From Cenococcum geophilum 1.58 (taxonomy: Eukaryota > Ascomycota > Dothideomycetes > Gloniales > Gloniaceae), in assembly GCA_001692895.1 (NCBI GenBank), contig KV748185.1, positions 992,001-1,056,000 of the forward strand: a stretch of 64,000 bases of DNA, given 5' to 3'. Of this stretch, positions 63,049 to 64,000 are shown piece by piece. The notes beneath the pieces are model-generated. The model had not been told where the DNA came from. It worked only from the letters and a program-made list of their open reading frames with translations, and ran no database searches. The number at the start of each line of letters is the position of its first letter. Positions within the stretch are counted from its first letter, which is position 1. The translations under genes and the position numbers were made by a program.

Positions 63049-64000
63049 GTTATTAGTAGATTCAATTTACCGTCCGACCCGGTCCCCCTAATGGGTCCAC
63101 GTAGACTAATTCCTATGGGAAAAGCTCATATTACATTAAGAAAACCCATTTTAGGTGAACAAAAAACCTCCAGGGGAAACGTAAGAGGTAATACTTCCAG
63201 ATAGCATCCGTATTACATTAACGGGAGGAGAAAAACACCATTAGGTTACTGCTTTAAGACCCCCTTACGCAGGAGTGTCTAAAATGCCTGTCTTGCCCCG
63301 TCTGCCACTTGAACTATTTTTACTACGTCTGTGTATTGCCTATATAAAGTTATGTGCCTGTCCCTAGCTCCTTTTCCAAGTCTCCTATAAATATCTCTTG
63401 ATAATAACGCTTGCGCTCCGCCTGGGCCTATATGCTAAGGTCTTTTACCTATTTCTTTACCAAAAGGTTTCTATAATGGGGTGTATATAACTTGGTATCG
63501 CTTTTGCCCTAGGGCCCAAACCTAGGCCCTTATACCTATTCGTAAGGTATAGGAGGACGCTCTAGTATTTAATAGGGGGGACCAGTCCCTATAACTAGAT
63601 ACCTAGGTTGCCAGGTAATGTTAAAATAGGGGGCCTCTGCTACGCTTAGGGCGCGGATTGTTTGCGTATGTGTGTGGTTACTATGCGGTGTATGTAGTAT
63701 TTATAGGAGGGAGGGGGTACGCCGGAGGGATGATTGCTTGTCGATTTAAATGACCGAACGTGTATAATAGACGTGGTAGCTGTGTTTAAACTTTTTGCTG
63801 GGGCTCACCCCCTAGTAAAAAATTTTCACACCACCACCACCACGTCGCTGCGTAGGCGCTGCGCAGCCGTATATACGTCTCTGCGTTTGCTCTGGTAGTC
63901 TATTAACACGATCTAAACGGAACATCAATAGTAACTGCCAGGTTCCCGGGCTCCACCGCGTGGAGGTGCAGAGGCCGATTTCATCGAGCCCGGCTACGTT
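63049..64000. other. Less mutated, unassigned sequence
   Basis: Base composition changes at about 63050: CG, CA and TG dinucleotides return. No long open frame on either strand. Visible items: a (CAC)n run at 63828-63845, a TATATAAAG-like box at 63340, and a GC-rich inverted repeat at 63946-63992 (CCGGGCTC/GAGCCCGG). Might be the edge of host intergenic DNA or another, younger element. Confidence 0.4.

Noticed and set aside
63340-63360. TATATAAAG box as the promoter of a host gene
   Set aside because: No open frame follows on that strand within the window, so the call would be unsupported.

Overview
This window looks like a transposon graveyard from a filamentous ascomycete (Pezizomycotina). 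I see no intact host gene, tRNA or rRNA. Nearly all of it is LTR retrotransposons, LINEs and DNA transposons rich in TpA and poor in CpA/TpG. Their reading frames are dotted with TAA/TAG where conserved protein motifs call for Gln or Trp. That is the signature of repeat-induced point mutation (RIP), known from ascomycetes such as Neurospora. Every family call comes from reading conserved motifs through those stops; no database search was run.

Left part (1-20.7 kb). A Ty3/gypsy chromovirus end (Gy-A1, + strand, 3' LTR 1393-1814) sits inside the integrase of an older minus-strand gypsy (Gy-B). Gypsy RT/RNase H debris (Gy-I) follows, carrying a TA-flanked miniature transposon at 5504-5643. Next comes a four-layer nest. 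LINE L-A (+) is split by LINE L-B (-). L-B is split by the full-length chromovirus Gy-A2 (7456-15605, two 421-bp LTRs, duplicated site cagat). Gy-A2 carries a 128-bp miniature transposon at 10337-10464. After the nest lie a protease-bearing gypsy (Gy-C, -) and the 3' end of another LINE (L-E, +).

Middle (20.7-42.3 kb). A minus-strand chromovirus (Gy-D) is cut into four pieces by a gag-only LTR element (LTR-K, 23066-29450), a LINE (L-D, about 30242-34306, itself holding the 1349-bp DNA transposon T1) and a gypsy with chromodomain (Gy-E, to 41597). A near-perfect hairpin miniature transposon lies at 42121-42319.

Right (42.3-64 kb). A pogo-type transposase gene (Pg-1) is split by a solo LTR. 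That LTR is split by a second pogo element (Pg-2, 43112-51088), and the Pg-2 transposase is split by a Ty1/copia element (Co-H, 43916-49964). The far end of Pg-1 is cut by gypsy Gy-G (-), whose integrase is cut by its sister Gy-F (+, 53338-62669). Gy-F carries a long-inverted-repeat element (M1), a solo LTR and a 5'-truncated LINE. The last ~950 bases are less mutated and unassigned.

Nothing here works together as a host pathway; the layout records waves of insertion and RIP. The most unusual observations are: (i) a twin-palindrome module in the 3' non-coding region of Gy-E, Gy-F/G and Co-H, with its first half in LTR-K; (ii) two extra reading frames conserved between Gy-A1 and Gy-A2, one antisense and one running from the 3' region into the LTR; (iii) M1, with ~150-bp inverted ends, TG...CA termini and a 5-bp duplication.
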